From Acidithiobacillus ferrianus (GTDB taxonomy: Bacteria > Pseudomonadota > Gammaproteobacteria > Acidithiobacillales > Acidithiobacillaceae), in the NCBI RefSeq assembly GCF_010378095.1, contig NZ_WNJL01000037.1, forward strand, positions 62,001 through 126,000: a stretch of DNA of 64,000 nt, read 5' to 3'. Position 1 is the stretch's first letter, and the number at the start of each line of letters is the position of its first letter. The position numbers and the translations under genes were made by a program. The notes beneath the pieces are model-generated. The model saw only the letters and a program-made list of their open reading frames with translations. It was not told where the DNA came from and did no database searches. Positions 44,211 to 53,780 of this stretch are shown one piece after another.

Positions 44211-45545
44211 TCAGGAGCCCTGGTTTTTTTTCAGCAACGTGTCGACGGATTCCAGATCCGCCATGTCAATTTGACCGGCGGCGGCCTTGAGTTGTACGCG
44301 AGCAATGACCTGATTGTAGAACGCGACATTATAGTCCTGTTCAGCGCGGATGTAATCCGTGGCGGTTTGCAGCAGATCGATGATGGAGCGCGTGCCGACT
44401 TCATAGCCCTTGCGGGTGCCTTCCAACGAGACCTTGGCGGAAACGAGCGTTTCTTTGGCGGCGCGCAACTGCGCGACGCTGTCCTCGAGGTTGAGGAAAG
44501 CCGTCTGGGTATTGAGGGTGACTTCATCGCGGATGTCGGCGACATGGTCGATGCTGGCTACTGTTCGAGCCCGAGCCTGTTGCACGGCGGCGGAGGTGTG
44601 TCCCCCCGTATAAATCGGCATCGAGAGGTTGAGACTCACCCCCGCCTGGTTGATGTCCACCCCGGGGAAGGGATTACCCAGGGAGTGCTGTGCGATACCT
44701 TGCAGATTCACTATCGGCCAGCGCGCACGGCGATTGTATTCGACCTGATCCTGTGCCACCCGTAGTTGCGCCTCCGCCTGATGAATCAACGGTTGATCTT
44801 TGGTGGCGCTCCGCACCCAGCTTTGCATGTTGTCGGGCTGTGGACCCATGGCTTCATAATGGCCCAGATTATCGAGCATGCCGATAGGGTGGTGGGTGAG
44901 GCGCTGCAGGCGATGCCGGGCGATCGCGACGCCGTTGCGCGCCTTGATCAGGTCGGCCTGGGCGGCATCGACGCGGGCTTGTGCCTCACGCACGGCGATA
45001 ATGTCTCCCGTACCAATTTTCAGGGTGGCTTCCGTTTGCCGATAGATGCTTTCCAGCAGTTTCTTTTGTTTATGCGCGACATGTTCCTGGGCTTGCGCCT
45101 CCAGCACCCCGAAGTAGGCTTGGGTGACTTGCAAGGCGAGTTGTTGTTCGGTATAGGTCAGCAGGGCCGCACTGGCCTGGATACGGGCACCGGCTTGTTT
45201 CAGCGCCGTCCATGCCTGCCCGTCAAAGATCGACTGGGTGATGCTGACGCTATAATTGTCGGACAGGTAAGCGCGATCAATGGACTCCGCCCCAAAGCCG
45301 GTAATGCTCGCGGTATTGAATCCTACCCCGGCGCCGATTCCGGCGTGGGGCATCAAGGCGGAGCGTGCCAAGGGCTTGTCTTGCATCTGTGCGGAGAGTT
45401 CGGCACGCGCCTGTGCCAATGCGGGATCGGTGTTGAAGGCTTGCTGGTAAGTGGTGATGAGGTTTTCAGCCCAGGCGGACGTGGTACCCAGGATCATCGT
45501 CGCGATGAGCAGCGAAAAACGTGGGGAGAGACAAGCTACGCGCAT
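44211..45545 (-). CDS. TolC-family outer-membrane efflux channel
   Basis: A 444-residue protein with a signal peptide (MRVACLSPRFSLLIAT to about SAWA). Two internally repeated halves of long alpha hairpins and beta strands follow, typical of TolC. It begins the exporter operon. The ATG at 45545 is chosen over a frame 21 codons longer, since the signal peptide starts there and a palindromic operator overlaps the extension. Confidence 0.9.
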   Translation of the reverse strand: MRVACLSPRFSLLIATMILGTTSAWAENLITTYQQAFNTDPALAQARAELSAQMQDKPLARSALMPHAGIGAGVGFNTASITGFGAESIDRAYLSDNYSVSITQSIFDGQAWTALKQAGARIQASAALLTYTEQQLALQVTQAYFGVLEAQAQEHVAHKQKKLLESIYRQTEATLKIGTGDIIAVREAQARVDAAQADLIKARNGVAIARHRLQRLTHHPIGMLDNLGHYEAMGPQPDNMQSWVRSATKDQPLIHQAEAQLRVAQDQVEYNRRARWPIVNLQGIAQHSLGNPFPGVDINQAGVSLNLSMPIYTGGHTSAAVQQARARTVASIDHVADIRDEVTLNTQTAFLNLEDSVAQLRAAKETLVSAKVSLEGTRKGYEVGTRSIIDLLQTATDYIRAEQDYNVAFYNQVIARVQLKAAAGQIDMADLESVDTLLKKNQGS

Positions 45546-45579
45546 GGGACGACCCTGTTGTGACGGCAAGCTCGTACCT

Positions 45580-45599
45580 AAGATACCGACCGATCGGTC
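45580..45599. promoter_or_regulatory. TetR-type operator before the exporter operon (copy 2)
   Basis: GACCGATCGGTC (45588-45599) is a perfect 12-base palindrome, and AAGATACCGACCGA (45580-45593) is identical to the sequence at the TetR gene (21375-21388). Over 19 bases the two sites differ at one position. It lies 35 bases upstream of the tolC-like start, in the same orientation relative to the minus-strand gene. Confidence 0.7.
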
Positions 45600-45656
45600 A
45601 GCGGTCAAGGGGCATCCGGATGACGGCCTTGAAGGGGACGCCAGGAAATGGGCAAA

Positions 45657-47099
45657 ATGACCACCCTGTATATAGGCAGGTCCCCCTTTTCTGCGGAGTT
45701 CATGGTGCCTACGTCCCCACCCACCCTGACCCGGTGCGCCATACCCTATCCGGTGGATGTGGCCACCGTGTTTGCGTCACTGGCAGATACGCCATGGTCG
45801 TTTTTTTTGGACAGCAGCGCGCAATCCTCGGCGCAGGGGCGGTATAGCATCGTGGTGACGGCGCCGCGCCAATGTCTGTGGCAGGAGGCGGGGCAAGTCT
45901 GGGTGGCGGATGGAGATGGTCTGGCGCGCCCCTCCACCCAGCCACTGTGGGCGATGTTGCGGGAGGCGGTTGCCGCGCTGCCTGATATTTCCGTCTGTCC
46001 AACCGAACTGCCCTTTTTGGCGGGGGGGCTGGGTTATCTGACCTACGACTTCGGGTTGGCGGGGCAGGGTGTTTCGGCCCCTGCCGCGCAGCCCCTCCCG
46101 GAAGCGGCCTTCGGTATCTACGATACCGCGCTTCTGGTCGATCATCACGCGCGCGAGGCTTGGCTCTGTGCCCCGGAAGATCATATCACGCGGCGGCTTG
46201 CGGAGTGGCAGCCACGCCTGGCTGGGGTGGCCGCCGATCCCCCTGGGCGGGTTTTTCAGGTGCGAGGACCCGTACGGCCCACCTGGAGTAGGGCCGAGTA
46301 TGCCGCGGCTTTTGATAGCGTGCAGACATATATCCGGGCCGGTGATTGTTATCAGGTGAATCTGGCCCAGCCCTTTACGGTCCCATACTCGGGATCGCCT
46401 TGGCGCTTGTATCAAAGCTTACGGGCGGTCAACCCGGCGCCTTTCTCCGCCTACTTATCGCTGCCGCAGGGAGCCGTGTTGAGTTTTTCTCCGGAACGCC
46501 TGTTGCGGGTGCAGGACGATCGGTTGCAGGTCCGACCCATTAAGGGAACGCGCCCCCGTTTGGAGGATCCGCAAGAAGATCTGCGAATGGCGCAGGCGTT
46601 GTTGCGCAGTCCCAAGGATCGCGCCGAGAATGTGATGATTGTCGATCTGCTCCGTAATGATCTCGGACGGGTGGCCGCGACCGGTACGGTGCGGGTGCCA
46701 CAACTCTGCGCGCTGGAGTCTTACGCCCACGTGCATCATCTGGTCAGCGTGGTGGAAGCGCGGTTGGCCCTTGGACAGGATGCCTTGCATGCCTTGGATG
46801 CTTGTTTTCCGGGGGGGTCCATTACCGGGGCGCCGAAACGCCGGTCCATGGAGATTATCGCGGAATTGGAGGCCGGGCCGCGTGGGCTGTATTGTGGAAG
46901 TATCGGCTATCTGGATCGGCGGGGCGGCTTGGATATGAATATCGCGATCCGCAGTATGACGGCGGTGCAGGGGGAACTACGCTTTTGCGCGGGCGGGGGT
47001 GTCGTGGCGGATTCCGACCCGGCGGCGGAGTATCAGGAGACTCTGGACAAGGTGGCCATCTTTCATACGGTCCTTGCGGAATGGATGGAGAGGGGGTGA
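45657..47099 (+). CDS. pabB: aminodeoxychorismate synthase component I
   Basis: About 480 residues of the chorismate-utilising family. The PIKGTRPR motif (about 294-301) carries the Lys nucleophile that separates PabB from anthranilate synthase (PIAGT). The C-terminal FPGGSITGAPKRRSMEII and the GSIGYLDRRGGLDMNIAIRS region are also typical. It makes 4-amino-4-deoxychorismate for folate with a PabA glutaminase, which is not nearby. AGGAA stands 9 bases before the ATG at 45657; an ATG at 45648 is alternative. Confidence 0.9.
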   Translation: MTTLYIGRSPFSAEFMVPTSPPTLTRCAIPYPVDVATVFASLADTPWSFFLDSSAQSSAQGRYSIVVTAPRQCLWQEAGQVWVADGDGLARPSTQPLWAMLREAVAALPDISVCPTELPFLAGGLGYLTYDFGLAGQGVSAPAAQPLPEAAFGIYDTALLVDHHAREAWLCAPEDHITRRLAEWQPRLAGVAADPPGRVFQVRGPVRPTWSRAEYAAAFDSVQTYIRAGDCYQVNLAQPFTVPYSGSPWRLYQSLRAVNPAPFSAYLSLPQGAVLSFSPERLLRVQDDRLQVRPIKGTRPRLEDPQEDLRMAQALLRSPKDRAENVMIVDLLRNDLGRVAATGTVRVPQLCALESYAHVHHLVSVVEARLALGQDALHALDACFPGGSITGAPKRRSMEIIAELEAGPRGLYCGSIGYLDRRGGLDMNIAIRSMTAVQGELRFCAGGGVVADSDPAAEYQETLDKVAIFHTVLAEWMERG

Positions 47100-47169
47100 C
47101 CAGGGCATTTGTCAGCGTGGCCGGATTTGTCATAGAGTCGCTGCCAGTCATGATTGCAAAAAGCTGAAC

Positions 47170-48189
47170 ATGTCCGAAGAAAATCCCAAAGCAGGCGTGG
47201 TGTCCTCCTCGTCACACCAAAAACGGCACACCCATTGGCAATTATTGCTGCAGGTCGTGTTCACGGTCGGCATTCTGCTCTGGCTGTTGCATGGCACCCA
47301 CTGGCAAACGCTGGCCCGGCGTTTTGCCGAACTGCGTCCGTTCTGGTTTCTGGCGGCCGTGTTGTCCTACGCGGCGAATCTTTCGGTGTCCGCCATACGC
47401 TGGCGGATCATTCTCCTGGCCATGGAACGGTCCGCGCCCATGCTTTGGTTGCTACGGCTCAACTGGGTGGGTGCCTACTTCAACCAAGTGTTGCCCGGTT
47501 CGGTATCGGGGGACGTGGTCCGCGCCTGGTACACCCGTCACCAGACCCACTCCATGCCGTTGGCGCTGGCGGCGGTGTTCGGAGACCGCTTCATGGGTCT
47601 GGGCGCGCTCGTCGCTATCGCGGCTGTGGCTTTTCTGCTGGATGGCGCGAGGACCGGCCTGCTGCCGCAGATGGGGTGGACGATCGGGATGCTGGTTTTT
47701 GCCTATATCCTGATCGTGTTTTTGATTTTGACGCCCTGGCTCAACTTTCTGGAAAAGGTTGCCGGTAGGCTGGGTGAGAAACTACACGATATCCGGTTGG
47801 GCATGGGGGCGTTACTGCGGCATCGTTTGATCCTCGTCGGTACCATCCTGCTTTCTTTTGTGGTGCAATTTTTTTCCATCCTGACCTTCTGGCTGCTGGC
47901 CCACGCTTTGGGTGAGGCCCCCGGTGCGGTGGCGGTTTGGGTGGTCTGGCCGGTGGTCAGTCTCTTCCTCGCGCTACCGATTTCTTTTGCGGGTTGGGGG
48001 TTGCGCGAGGGGCTCATGGTTTTTTACTTGTCCTACCTGCACATGGGCCACGACCAGGCCTTGGCGCTCTCGCTTCTGCTTGGCTTTACGGTCGTGCTGA
48101 CCAGTTTGCCGGGTGCGCTGCTCTGGATTGGGCTCCACCGCCATCATCAGGCCCCACCGAATTTGAAAACGCCACCCGCCTCGCGTTAA
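47170..48189 (+). CDS. YbhN/UPF0104-like polytopic membrane protein
   Basis: A 339-residue inner-membrane protein of the lysylphosphatidylglycerol-synthase TM-region (flippase-like) family. It has about eight helices, LNWVGAYFNQVLPGSVSGDVVRAWY near 100 and FGDRFMGLGAL, both typical for the family. There is no soluble synthase domain, so it is the stand-alone type proposed to move lipids or lipid-linked intermediates. The ATG at 47170 begins the hydrophilic N-terminus; the longer frame overlaps pabB. It runs to 12 bases before tRNA-Thr. Confidence 0.85.
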   Translation: MSEENPKAGVVSSSSHQKRHTHWQLLLQVVFTVGILLWLLHGTHWQTLARRFAELRPFWFLAAVLSYAANLSVSAIRWRIILLAMERSAPMLWLLRLNWVGAYFNQVLPGSVSGDVVRAWYTRHQTHSMPLALAAVFGDRFMGLGALVAIAAVAFLLDGARTGLLPQMGWTIGMLVFAYILIVFLILTPWLNFLEKVAGRLGEKLHDIRLGMGALLRHRLILVGTILLSFVVQFFSILTFWLLAHALGEAPGAVAVWVVWPVVSLFLALPISFAGWGLREGLMVFYLSYLHMGHDQALALSLLLGFTVVLTSLPGALLWIGLHRHHQAPPNLKTPPASR

Positions 48190-48201
48190 ACTGCGGGCTT
48201 C

Positions 48202-48277
48202 GCTGGCGTAGCTCAGTCGGTAGAGCTACTGATTTGTAATCAGTGGGTCGGGGGTTCGATTCCTCTCGCCAGCACCA
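48202..48277 (+). tRNA. tRNA-Thr (anticodon TGT)
   Basis: A 76-base tRNA with encoded CCA. The acceptor stem GCTGGCG pairs with CGCCAGC, the D-loop has AGCTCAGTCGGTAGAGCT and the T-arm GGTTCGATTCC. The anticodon arm ACTGA/TCAGT encloses TTTGTAA, giving TGT. Acquired-looking sequence follows, so it may have served as an integration target. Confidence 0.95.
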
Positions 48278-48323
48278 GATAAAATAGCTACTTAGAGATA
48301 TTTTTGGGCGTCCTCGTTTTTCC

Positions 48324-48365
48324 GGGCTAACCCAGGGCTAACCTCAGAGAGAAAAAGGGTTAGCC
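48324..48365. repeat. GGGCTAACC repeat cluster downstream of tRNA-Thr
   Basis: GGGCTAACC occurs twice in direct orientation (48324-48332 and 48335-48343), and GGTTAGCC follows in inverted orientation (48358-48365). The inner pair could form an 8-bp hairpin with a 14-base loop. It could be a recombinase-binding site left by an integrated element, or a weak terminator for tRNA-Thr; no T tract follows. Confidence 0.4.
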
Positions 48366-48482
48366 GGACTGATCCCGGCCAGGCGGTGCGTTTCCGGGAT
48401 GTCATCGCGCCGATTAAATGCCCGCCTCTAGTTTTTTGGGCTATATGCAAAAAGTGGTTGACCCGGGCTCATGAGACGGTGA

Positions 48483-48605
48483 TGGGAGAAATACCTGTAC
48501 CGCAAGACCCGCTACCGGGGCCTGGCCAAGAACGGTGCCCAGCTCACCACGCTCTTTGCCCTGGCCAATCTCTACCTGCTGCGGCGTCGCCTGCTGGCTG
48601 CCTGA
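48483..48605 (+). pseudogene. IS5-family transposase remnant (C-terminal 40 residues)
   Basis: The frame reads WEKYLYRKTRYRGLAKN and continues with a LFALANLYLLRRRLL helix to a TGA, the typical end of IS5-family DDE transposases. A stop codon lies directly in front, and nothing upstream encodes the DDE core, so only the tail remains. Insertion-sequence ends and target duplications could not be recognised. Confidence 0.75.
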
Positions 48606-48744
48606 GGCGTATTGCGCCCCAAATCCGCCCCTAGGGGCAGAATGGACGGGATCTCGCCCACAAAATCGCTGAATGGGCCTATTTCGGGCAAATGCGCGGG
48701 AAGAAATCGGCGTTTTCAGACCTGATCAGAGGTTCCCTGAGTGC
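48606..48744. other. non-coding sequence between the IS remnant and the DinB-family gene
   Basis: Probably the 3' end of the insertion sequence plus the leader of the next gene. Inverted-repeat ends were not identified with confidence. Together with 48278-48482 it forms a gene-free stretch of about 470 bases broken only by the transposase tail. Confidence 0.35.
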
Positions 48745-48747
48745 ATG

Positions 48748-49290
48748 ATGAGCAGAACCGACCATATCCGCCTTATGGCGAAGTACAACAAGTGGATGAA
48801 TGACAAATTGTACGAAGCTGCAATGACCTTGCCCGGCGAGGAGCTTATCGCCGATAGAAAGGCATTCTTCAGCTCCATTCTCGGGACGCTGAACCACTTG
48901 GCTGTCGGCGACACAATGTGGTTAAAGCGCTTCGCAACCCATCCTGCCAACTATTCGGCACTTGAACCGGTACGAAATCTTCCAATCCCGGAACGCCTTG
49001 ATCAGCCTCTTTATTCAGACGTCCAAAGTCTCTCAAACCACCGAAGGTTGCTCGATCAGGTCATCACGGAGTGGGCGCGCTCCATTACAGACCACGACCT
49101 GGATCACGTTCTGCGTTATGCAAGCACCAAGGGTATAGTCGCAGACAAGAATTTCTTCTGCCTTGTCATGCATTTCTTCAACCATCAAACGCATCATCGA
49201 GGCCAAGCTAGCACTTTGTTTTCACAGCTTGGCGTAGATGTTGGGGTAACAGATCTGCTTGCTCTTATCCCAAATGAAGTGACGGTATAA
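48748..49290 (+). CDS. DinB-family protein
   Basis: A 180-residue four-helix-bundle protein of the DinB/YfiT metal-binding family. The three His ligands are likely in LGTLNHLAVGD (about 51), and HFFNHQTHHRGQ near 143-150. Members include thiol-dependent hydrolases and transferases; the substrate here is unknown. Of the doublet ATG (48745/48748), either could start. It is more AT-rich than the surrounding core genes and follows an IS remnant, consistent with transfer. Confidence 0.82.
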   Translation: MSRTDHIRLMAKYNKWMNDKLYEAAMTLPGEELIADRKAFFSSILGTLNHLAVGDTMWLKRFATHPANYSALEPVRNLPIPERLDQPLYSDVQSLSNHRRLLDQVITEWARSITDHDLDHVLRYASTKGIVADKNFFCLVMHFFNHQTHHRGQASTLFSQLGVDVGVTDLLALIPNEVTV

Positions 49291-49402
49291 CCGGATAGCA
49301 AGAAGAAGCTAATCTCTCGCGCGAACTATCAGCGCCGAATGGGAATTTTCTATCGTGCAAACGCAGTGTGGGGTCGACAAAGGGGGGCGGCGCAAGCTAC
49401 GC

Positions 49403-49419
49403 TGCTGCCTTCGGCAGCA
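49403..49419. repeat. short perfect hairpin before the VOC gene
   Basis: TGCTGCC and GGCAGCA enclose a TTC triloop, 51 bases before the start of the VOC-family gene. There is no T tract, so it is not a clear terminator. It might act in the leader. Confidence 0.3.
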
Positions 49420-49469
49420 AGAGGGAGCCAGCCATTTCCCATCCCGGCCAACCAGGAGGTACGCCACAC

Positions 49470-49907
49470 ATGATCCCCATTCGGGTTCGGGCAATTGACC
49501 ACGTGGTCCTAAGAATCGTCGACGAACAGTCCATGCTCCATTTCTATGGCAACATTCTGGGTTGCCCTGTCGAGCGACGTCAGGATGCGCTTGGGCTCAT
49601 TCAACTCCGTGCCGGTCGTGCGCTTATCGATCTCGTCACCCTGACGGGGAGGCTCGGACGTGAGGGCGGTGCCGCACCCGGCCCTGAAGGTCGGAATATG
49701 GATCACTTCTGCCTGAGAGTTGATCCCTTCAATGAGACGGAGATCCGTGCCCACCTGGCCGCACACGGTGTCCAGGCTGGTGCCACGGTTCGGCGCTATG
49801 GCGCAGAAGGCGAGGGGCCGTCTTTATACCTGACGGACCCGGAAGGGAATGTCGTTGAACTGAAAGGACCACCCAATGACGGCAGTTCACCGGTGCATTC
49901 CATTTGA
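49470..49907 (+). CDS. VOC-superfamily (glyoxalase-like) protein
   Basis: A 145-residue protein with two beta-alpha-beta-beta-beta units of the vicinal-oxygen-chelate fold. His10 in IDHVVLRI, His in NMDHFCLRV near 78, and Glu in GNVVELKGP near 130 fit the metal ligands of the family. Members include fosfomycin-resistance enzymes, glyoxalases and extradiol dioxygenases; the type cannot be fixed. AGGAGG stands before the ATG at 49470. It belongs to the small patch after tRNA-Thr. Confidence 0.82.
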   Translation: MIPIRVRAIDHVVLRIVDEQSMLHFYGNILGCPVERRQDALGLIQLRAGRALIDLVTLTGRLGREGGAAPGPEGRNMDHFCLRVDPFNETEIRAHLAAHGVQAGATVRRYGAEGEGPSLYLTDPEGNVVELKGPPNDGSSPVHSI

Positions 49908-49950
49908 TGTCGCAAGCGCGCATGCACCGTAGATGGCGGTTTCCCGGTCG

Positions 49951-52209
49951 TTATTCTTGGTGCACCGGTTCCGGGATCTCCAGCTTCACGTCGTCTTCCT
50001 CCAGGCGGGCTATGATTCGCGTGCCCTTGGGCAATTCGCCAAAAAGGATATGCTCGGCCAGCGGTTTCTTCAAATATTCCTGAATGATCCGAGCCATGGG
50101 CCGGGCACCCATCTGCGGGTCATAACCTTTGTCCGCCAGCCACTGTCGCAGATCGGTGCTGATCTCCAGGCTGTAACCCTTTTGCAGCAGTTGCTCGTCG
50201 AGTTCCATGACGAACTTGTCCACGACATGGAGCACCGTATCCCGCGACAGCGGCGCGAAGGGTACCACGGCGTCCAGGCGATTGCGGAACTCTGGGGCGA
50301 AAACGCGGCGGATGGTTTCCATCTCCTGCCCGCTGTCACCCTGTGGTGCGCTCATGAAACCGATGGCCGCCTTACCGCGGGATTCCGCACCCGCATTGGT
50401 GGTCATGATCAGGACCACATTGCGGAAATCCACGGAGCGACCGCCCGCGTCCGTCAGCTTGCCGTGATCCATCACCTGCAGGAGGACGTTGAAGATGTCC
50501 GGGTGTGCCTTCTCGATCTCATCGAGCAGGAGCACCGCATGCGGATTGCGGCTCACGGCCTCGGTCAGTTGTCCGGCCTGATCGTGACCCACATATCCCG
50601 GCGGTGCGCCGATGAGTCGCGAAACGGTGTGCCGTTCCATGTACTCGCTCATATCGAAACGCAACAATGGAATGCCGAGGAGACTCGCCAGTTGTCTGCT
50701 CAGTTCCGTCTTGCCCACGCCGGTGGGACCGGCGAAGAGAAAGCTGCCTACCGGTTTTTCATGGTGACGCAGACCTGCCCGCGCCATCTTGATGGCCGCC
50801 GCAAGTTCGTGAATGGCCTTTCCCTGGCCATAGATCACCAGCCCCAGATCGCGCTCCAGGTATCTCAGCGCCTGACGATCGTCGGTAGAGACGCTCTTGC
50901 CCGGAATACGCGCCACGCGGGCTACCATTTCCTCGATGTCGTGAATCCCGATGCTTTTCTTGCGCCGGGAAACGGGCAGGAGCGCTTGCGCCGCCCCCAC
51001 TTCATCGATGAGATCGATCGCCTTGTCCGGTAAATGACGATCATGGATATGTTTGATGGAAAGCTCCACCGCCGCACGCAGGGCCGTATCGGTATAACGC
51101 AGGCCATGATGCTGCTCGAACTGTCCCTTCAGACCCCGCAGGATCTGGACGGACTCTTCTTGGGAGGGTTCCGGGACATCGATTTTCTGGAAGCGGCGTG
51201 TCAGCGCCCGGTCTTTTTCGAAATATTGGCGGAATTCCTGATAGGTAGTGGCTCCGATGCATTTCAATTCACCGGAGGCCAGCGCCGGTTTCAGGAGGTT
51301 GGAGGCATCCATGGCGCCCCCGGATGCGGCACCGGCACCGATCAAGGTATGGATTTCGTCGATAAAGAGAATGCTGTTGGGTTTTTTGCGTAGTGATTTC
51401 AGTACGGATTTGAGGCGTTCTTCAAAGTCGCCCCGATAGCGCGACCCGGCGATCAACGCTCCTAAATCCAGGGCATAAATCGTGGCGTCCTCCAGTATTT
51501 CCGGCACCTTGCCGGCGACGATGGCGCGTGCCAGACCCTCGACGATGGCGGTTTTCCCCACCCCGGGTTCGCCAACGAAGAGCGGATTGTTTTTCCGCCG
51601 TCGTGCCAGTACCTGTAGGGCGCGCGTCAACTCTTCCTGCCTGCCGATCAACGGGTCCAGGCGTCCAGCCCGAGCCATGGCATTGAGGTTGCGCGCGTAG
51701 GCCGTGAGAGGGTCCTTGCTGTTGCTTTTCTGCTCGGTGGCATTACCGACTTCCTCTTCTTCCTCGTCCATGACTTCATCCTTGCGCACCCCGTGCGCGA
51801 GAAAATTGACTACATCAAGTCGTGTTACCCGTTCTTTCTGCAAAAAATAAACGGCATGGGATTCTCTTTCGGCGAAGATGGCGACGATGACGTTGGCCCC
51901 CGACACCGCCTCCTTCCCTGCCGATTGCACATGGTAAAGCGCGCGCTGGATCACCCGTTGAAATCCTACGGAGGGCTGGGTATTGACGGTACCCGCAGGA
52001 CCTATGACGGGCACCTTGCGTTCCAGAAACTGCTGGAGTTCTCTCGCCAGATGGTTGCGATCGGCACCACAGGCCGTCAGTACCTCCATACTGTTAGGGT
52101 TGTCCAGCAGGGCGAGCAGGAGATGTTCGACCGAAGCGTATTCGTGTCCATATTGGCGAGCCATCTGGAAGGCCTGATTGATGGATTGTTCCAACGGCTT
52201 ATCGATCAT
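49951..52209 (-). CDS. clpA: ATP-dependent Clp protease ATP-binding subunit ClpA
   Basis: A 752-residue AAA+ unfoldase. An N-terminal repeat domain (about 1-145) is followed by D1 with Walker A GEPGVGKT near 211 and D2 with GPTGVGKT near 488, plus the sensor and C-terminal regions. It feeds substrates to ClpP. The clpS adaptor gene lies 3 bases upstream, the standard pair. clpP is not in the window. Length matches E. coli ClpA (758). Confidence 0.97.
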   Translation of the reverse strand: MIDKPLEQSINQAFQMARQYGHEYASVEHLLLALLDNPNSMEVLTACGADRNHLARELQQFLERKVPVIGPAGTVNTQPSVGFQRVIQRALYHVQSAGKEAVSGANVIVAIFAERESHAVYFLQKERVTRLDVVNFLAHGVRKDEVMDEEEEEVGNATEQKSNSKDPLTAYARNLNAMARAGRLDPLIGRQEELTRALQVLARRRKNNPLFVGEPGVGKTAIVEGLARAIVAGKVPEILEDATIYALDLGALIAGSRYRGDFEERLKSVLKSLRKKPNSILFIDEIHTLIGAGAASGGAMDASNLLKPALASGELKCIGATTYQEFRQYFEKDRALTRRFQKIDVPEPSQEESVQILRGLKGQFEQHHGLRYTDTALRAAVELSIKHIHDRHLPDKAIDLIDEVGAAQALLPVSRRKKSIGIHDIEEMVARVARIPGKSVSTDDRQALRYLERDLGLVIYGQGKAIHELAAAIKMARAGLRHHEKPVGSFLFAGPTGVGKTELSRQLASLLGIPLLRFDMSEYMERHTVSRLIGAPPGYVGHDQAGQLTEAVSRNPHAVLLLDEIEKAHPDIFNVLLQVMDHGKLTDAGGRSVDFRNVVLIMTTNAGAESRGKAAIGFMSAPQGDSGQEMETIRRVFAPEFRNRLDAVVPFAPLSRDTVLHVVDKFVMELDEQLLQKGYSLEISTDLRQWLADKGYDPQMGARPMARIIQEYLKKPLAEHILFGELPKGTRIIARLEEDDVKLEIPEPVHQE

Positions 52210-52212
52210 GAC

Positions 52213-52521
52213 TCACTCCTTTTCCATAACGCAGCGTAGTGGGTGCTGGTGTTGCCGGGCATCGGCAGTGACCAGGGCGACTTTGGTTTCCGCCATGTCG
52301 TAGGGGTAAATCCCACATAATCCCTTACCCTGTTGATGTACCGCCATCATCACCGCTATGGCCTCGTCATGCGGTTTGTGAAAGTATGCTTCGAGAACAC
52401 GCACCACATAGTCCATAGGCGTGAAATCATCATTCACCAGCAGCACCCGGTACAGGCGGGGCTCCTGTGCCTGTGGTTCCCGCTCCAGGATCGTGTTGCG
52501 ACGATGCTGTGTTCTACCCAT
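52213..52521 (-). CDS. clpS: ClpS adaptor
   Basis: A 102-residue adaptor that hands N-degron substrates to ClpA. It shows the core YRVLLVNDDFTPMDYVVRVL in pieces with the NDD residues that bind the substrate N-terminus, then AVMMAVHQQGKGLCGIY with the pocket Met and His. It is co-transcribed with clpA. Confidence 0.96.
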   Translation of the reverse strand: MGRTQHRRNTILEREPQAQEPRLYRVLLVNDDFTPMDYVVRVLEAYFHKPHDEAIAVMMAVHQQGKGLCGIYPYDMAETKVALVTADARQHQHPLRCVMEKE

Positions 52522-52643
52522 GACCTACGCTCCGTAACCATGACCGACGCCCTCCATTGTGGCGCCTGCTCTCCGCTCTGGCAAGGCTGTCTGCCGCCAA
52601 AGTCTTCATACCGTCGCACCTTTGAAAAAGGACAGGCCGCATC

Positions 52644-52678
52644 AAAAAAGCGCCGAAAGATTCTCTCTCGGCGCTTTT
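52644..52678 (-). terminator. intrinsic terminator after the parvulin gene
   Basis: A perfect 11-bp stem, AAAAGCGCCGA with TCGGCGCTTTT, encloses an 11-base loop. On the minus strand it ends in a run of T. It lies 24 bases past the stop of the parvulin gene. Confidence 0.85.
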
Positions 52679-52701
52679 CCCCAGGCAATAAGCCAGAGAG
52701 G

Positions 52702-53478
52702 TTACTTGGTGATATCGATTTTCGCCTGACTGCGGAGATCGGAGACGAATTTGGCGGCCTCCTGCTGCTGTAATTGGGTTTCGATCCGGCTCTTCATGGC
52801 GCTCAATGGTGGTGGGGTCAGGGTACGGGTCGCCTGTACTTCGATCACGTGATAACCGAATTGGGTTTGCACCGGGCCGACAGGCTTGTTGATGGGGGCG
52901 GTCTCGATGGCCTGGGCGAAGGGCGGAACGACCATGCCGGGGACGATCCAGCCCAGTTCGCCACCATGGGCAGCGCTGGCCTTGTCGATGGAATATTTCT
53001 CCGCCAGGGGGGAGAACTTCTTGCCGGCCTTGAGATCGGCCATGATTTTTTCGGCTTCGGCCTTGGTTTTTACCAGAATGTGACGGACTTCAAACTCCTT
53101 TTTGCCCATGGCTTGGACGAACTTGCTGTAGGCGCTCTGGATGTCGGAGCTGGGAATAGGGTGTTCTTTCACGTACTGATCCACCGCCGCATCGGCCAGG
53201 ATCTGGCGCTTGGCGATGGCCAGACGCTCCTTGACGGCGTTGGACTGATTCAGTTGGTGATGGATGGCGTATTGTGAAAGCACTTCCATATTCACCAGAT
53301 TCTGCACCACCTGCTCGCGGGCATGGGGCTCTTTGGCGAGCTCTGGGCTCATGGACATAATGGCCTGCACCTGACTGTTGTCGATAGCGGTGCCATTGAC
53401 GGTGGCCACCGGGACAGCGAAAGCAGGTGCCGCGAAAGCGCTGACGGTGGCAGCAAGAATGACTGAGCGAAGTTTCAT
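52702..53478 (-). CDS. periplasmic parvulin-type peptidyl-prolyl isomerase
   Basis: A 258-residue protein with a signal peptide (to AFA near 21), an N-terminal SurA/PrsA-like helical region, and one parvulin domain (about 128-225). The domain has VRHILVKTKAEAE, the GGELGWI loop and the FGYHVIEV end typical of PpiC/PrsA enzymes. It would assist folding of secreted or outer-membrane proteins. The gene stands alone with its own terminator. Confidence 0.9.
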   Translation of the reverse strand: MKLRSVILAATVSAFAAPAFAVPVATVNGTAIDNSQVQAIMSMSPELAKEPHAREQVVQNLVNMEVLSQYAIHHQLNQSNAVKERLAIAKRQILADAAVDQYVKEHPIPSSDIQSAYSKFVQAMGKKEFEVRHILVKTKAEAEKIMADLKAGKKFSPLAEKYSIDKASAAHGGELGWIVPGMVVPPFAQAIETAPINKPVGPVQTQFGYHVIEVQATRTLTPPPLSAMKSRIETQLQQQEAAKFVSDLRSQAKIDITK

Positions 53479-53780
53479 AAAGTTTCCTTCAGGTTAAGTG
53501 ATGCTGACCCTATTATCCATAGAAGCAGGCAAAGGGGAAGTCTTAGGGGTACTACGTTGTGGCGGAGCTTCCGTTTTCTCGCCCGAAGCGTGAAATCACG
53601 CCGATGTCTGCGCCCTTGCAAATAATGCATCAGGCTGCAGGCGGAACTCCCGGTCACCAGGGACCGGACCGATGGCGATGCCTACCAAGAAGACTAGCCG
53701 AGCCACCCGAAGCCTGTTTGACCACATGCGAGCAGAATTTATCCATGATTAAAACATGCTCTGGCGTGTTGCCATTGGGA
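53479..53780. other. intergenic region between the parvulin and ctpA genes
   Basis: About 300 bases without a convincing gene. It should hold the parvulin promoter on the minus strand and the end of the ctpA transcript. A 6-bp hairpin (CCGGTC at 53650-53655, GACCGG at 53662-53667) is visible, and a 24-codon plus-strand ORF (about 53680-53754) lacks a ribosome site. Confidence 0.4.

Noticed and set aside
49291..49469. Integron attC site between the DinB and VOC genes
   Set aside because: Small stand-alone genes of this kind suggested cassettes, but no GTTRRRY/RYYYAAC pair with the expected inner boxes was found.
49933..51033. 366-residue plus-strand frame
   Set aside because: Antisense to clpA, with no domain or ribosome site.
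53680..53754. 24-codon plus-strand ORF
   Set aside because: Too short, no ribosome site and no coupling to a neighbour; unlike the His-rich ORF before hyfB there is nothing to support it.
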